Source: JBKECY01 sp047975025
Lineage (GTDB): Bacteria > Bacillota > Clostridia > Lachnospirales > Lachnospiraceae
Length of the DNA stretch: 14,116 nt
NCBI GenBank assembly: GCA_047975025.1
Contig: JBKECY010000002.1
Span: 1-14,116, forward strand
Direction of reading: 5' to 3'
Shown: in pieces, positions 14,077 to 14,116 of the stretch
How positions within the stretch are numbered: the stretch's first letter is position 1
How the letters are laid out: the number at the start of each line of letters is the position of its first letter
Translations under genes and position numbers: made by a program
The notes under the pieces: model-generated
Seen by the model: the letters and a program-made list of their open reading frames with translations, nothing else
The model's database searches: none
What the model was told of the DNA's origin: nothing

Positions 14077-14116
14077 ATGGGAAAAGCAAGGTACACAACG
14101 GAGCAAATCATCGTCA
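14077..14116 (+). CDS. IS3-family transposase OrfA, N-terminal fragment cut by window edge
   Basis: The ATG at 14077 opens MGKARYTTEQIIV and then leaves the window. The pattern RYTxEQII is typical of the OrfA helix-turn-helix protein of IS3-family elements. AAGGAG lies 11 nt upstream, slightly far. Only 13 residues are visible, so the subgroup, the programmed frameshift and the integrity cannot be judged. Confidence 0.7.
   Translation, partial: MGKARYTTEQIIV

Larger units (their letters stand above)
13999..14116 (+). mobile_element. Left end of an IS3-type insertion sequence (partial)
   Basis: The element probably starts at TGGAGTGCCCCCCGATC (13999 onward), a TG-initiated terminal repeat with a C-run as in many IS3-family elements. 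About 80 bp inside begins an orfA-like frame with an IS3-type N-terminus. The exact boundary is uncertain because the opposite end and the target duplication are outside the window. Confidence 0.65.

Noticed and set aside
1..14116. CRISPR arrays, tRNA or rRNA genes, riboswitches
   Set aside because: No regularly spaced repeats, cloverleaf-like or rRNA-like stretches were seen. All intergenic regions are under about 260 bp and are explained by promoters, terminators or the gene remnant.

Overview
The window looks like a chromosomal segment from a low-to-moderate G+C Gram-positive anaerobe of the Clostridia, most like Lachnospiraceae. This is an inference. It rests on the strong AGGAGG-type ribosome sites, consensus sigma-A promoters, the large 7TM hybrid kinase with a SARP-type response regulator, and the IS256- and IS3-type insertion sequences at the two edges. 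No rRNA, tRNA or CRISPR array was seen.

Layout. Positions 1-120 are the end of an IS256-like element, with the first 16 codons of its transposase on the minus strand. Positions 162-948 hold a minus-strand hicA-hicB toxin-antitoxin operon. It has a perfect-consensus promoter with an 18-bp dyad in its spacer, and a strong palindrome downstream. Positions 1035-1946 (minus) encode an AraC-family regulator that resembles the output half of a YesN-type regulator without a receiver domain. Positions 2151-4193 (minus) encode a 680-residue cytoplasmic hydrolase of the alkaline phosphatase superfamily. Divergent from it, 4410-8009 (plus) is a tight four-gene unit: LysR-type regulator, TauC-like permease, TauA-like lipoprotein binding protein and TauB-like ATPase. 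The 216-bp divergent region carries a 17-bp-spaced promoter and a LysR-type dyad (ATC-N9-GAT). Positions 8195-9490 encode enolase, with its own promoter and terminator. Positions 9570-9698 are the orphaned C-terminal winged-helix tail of a lost gene. Positions 9749-13910 (minus) form a two-gene signalling operon: a 1026-residue 7TM hybrid kinase with two kinase modules, overlapping by 8 nt a receiver-SARP/BTAD regulator. From about 13999 the window runs into an IS3-type element, whose orfA starts at 14077.

How the genes may work together. The LysR regulator, importer and divergent AlkP-fold hydrolase look like one substrate-responsive module. The lipoprotein would capture a small anionic organic compound (TauA-like, so possibly a sulfonate, phosphonate or ester), the permease and ATPase would import it, and the soluble metallohydrolase would cleave it inside the cell. 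The substrate cannot be read from sequence, and this module is the best candidate here for an undescribed pathway. The dual-kinase/SARP pair is the second notable system. Its targets are not evident in the window.
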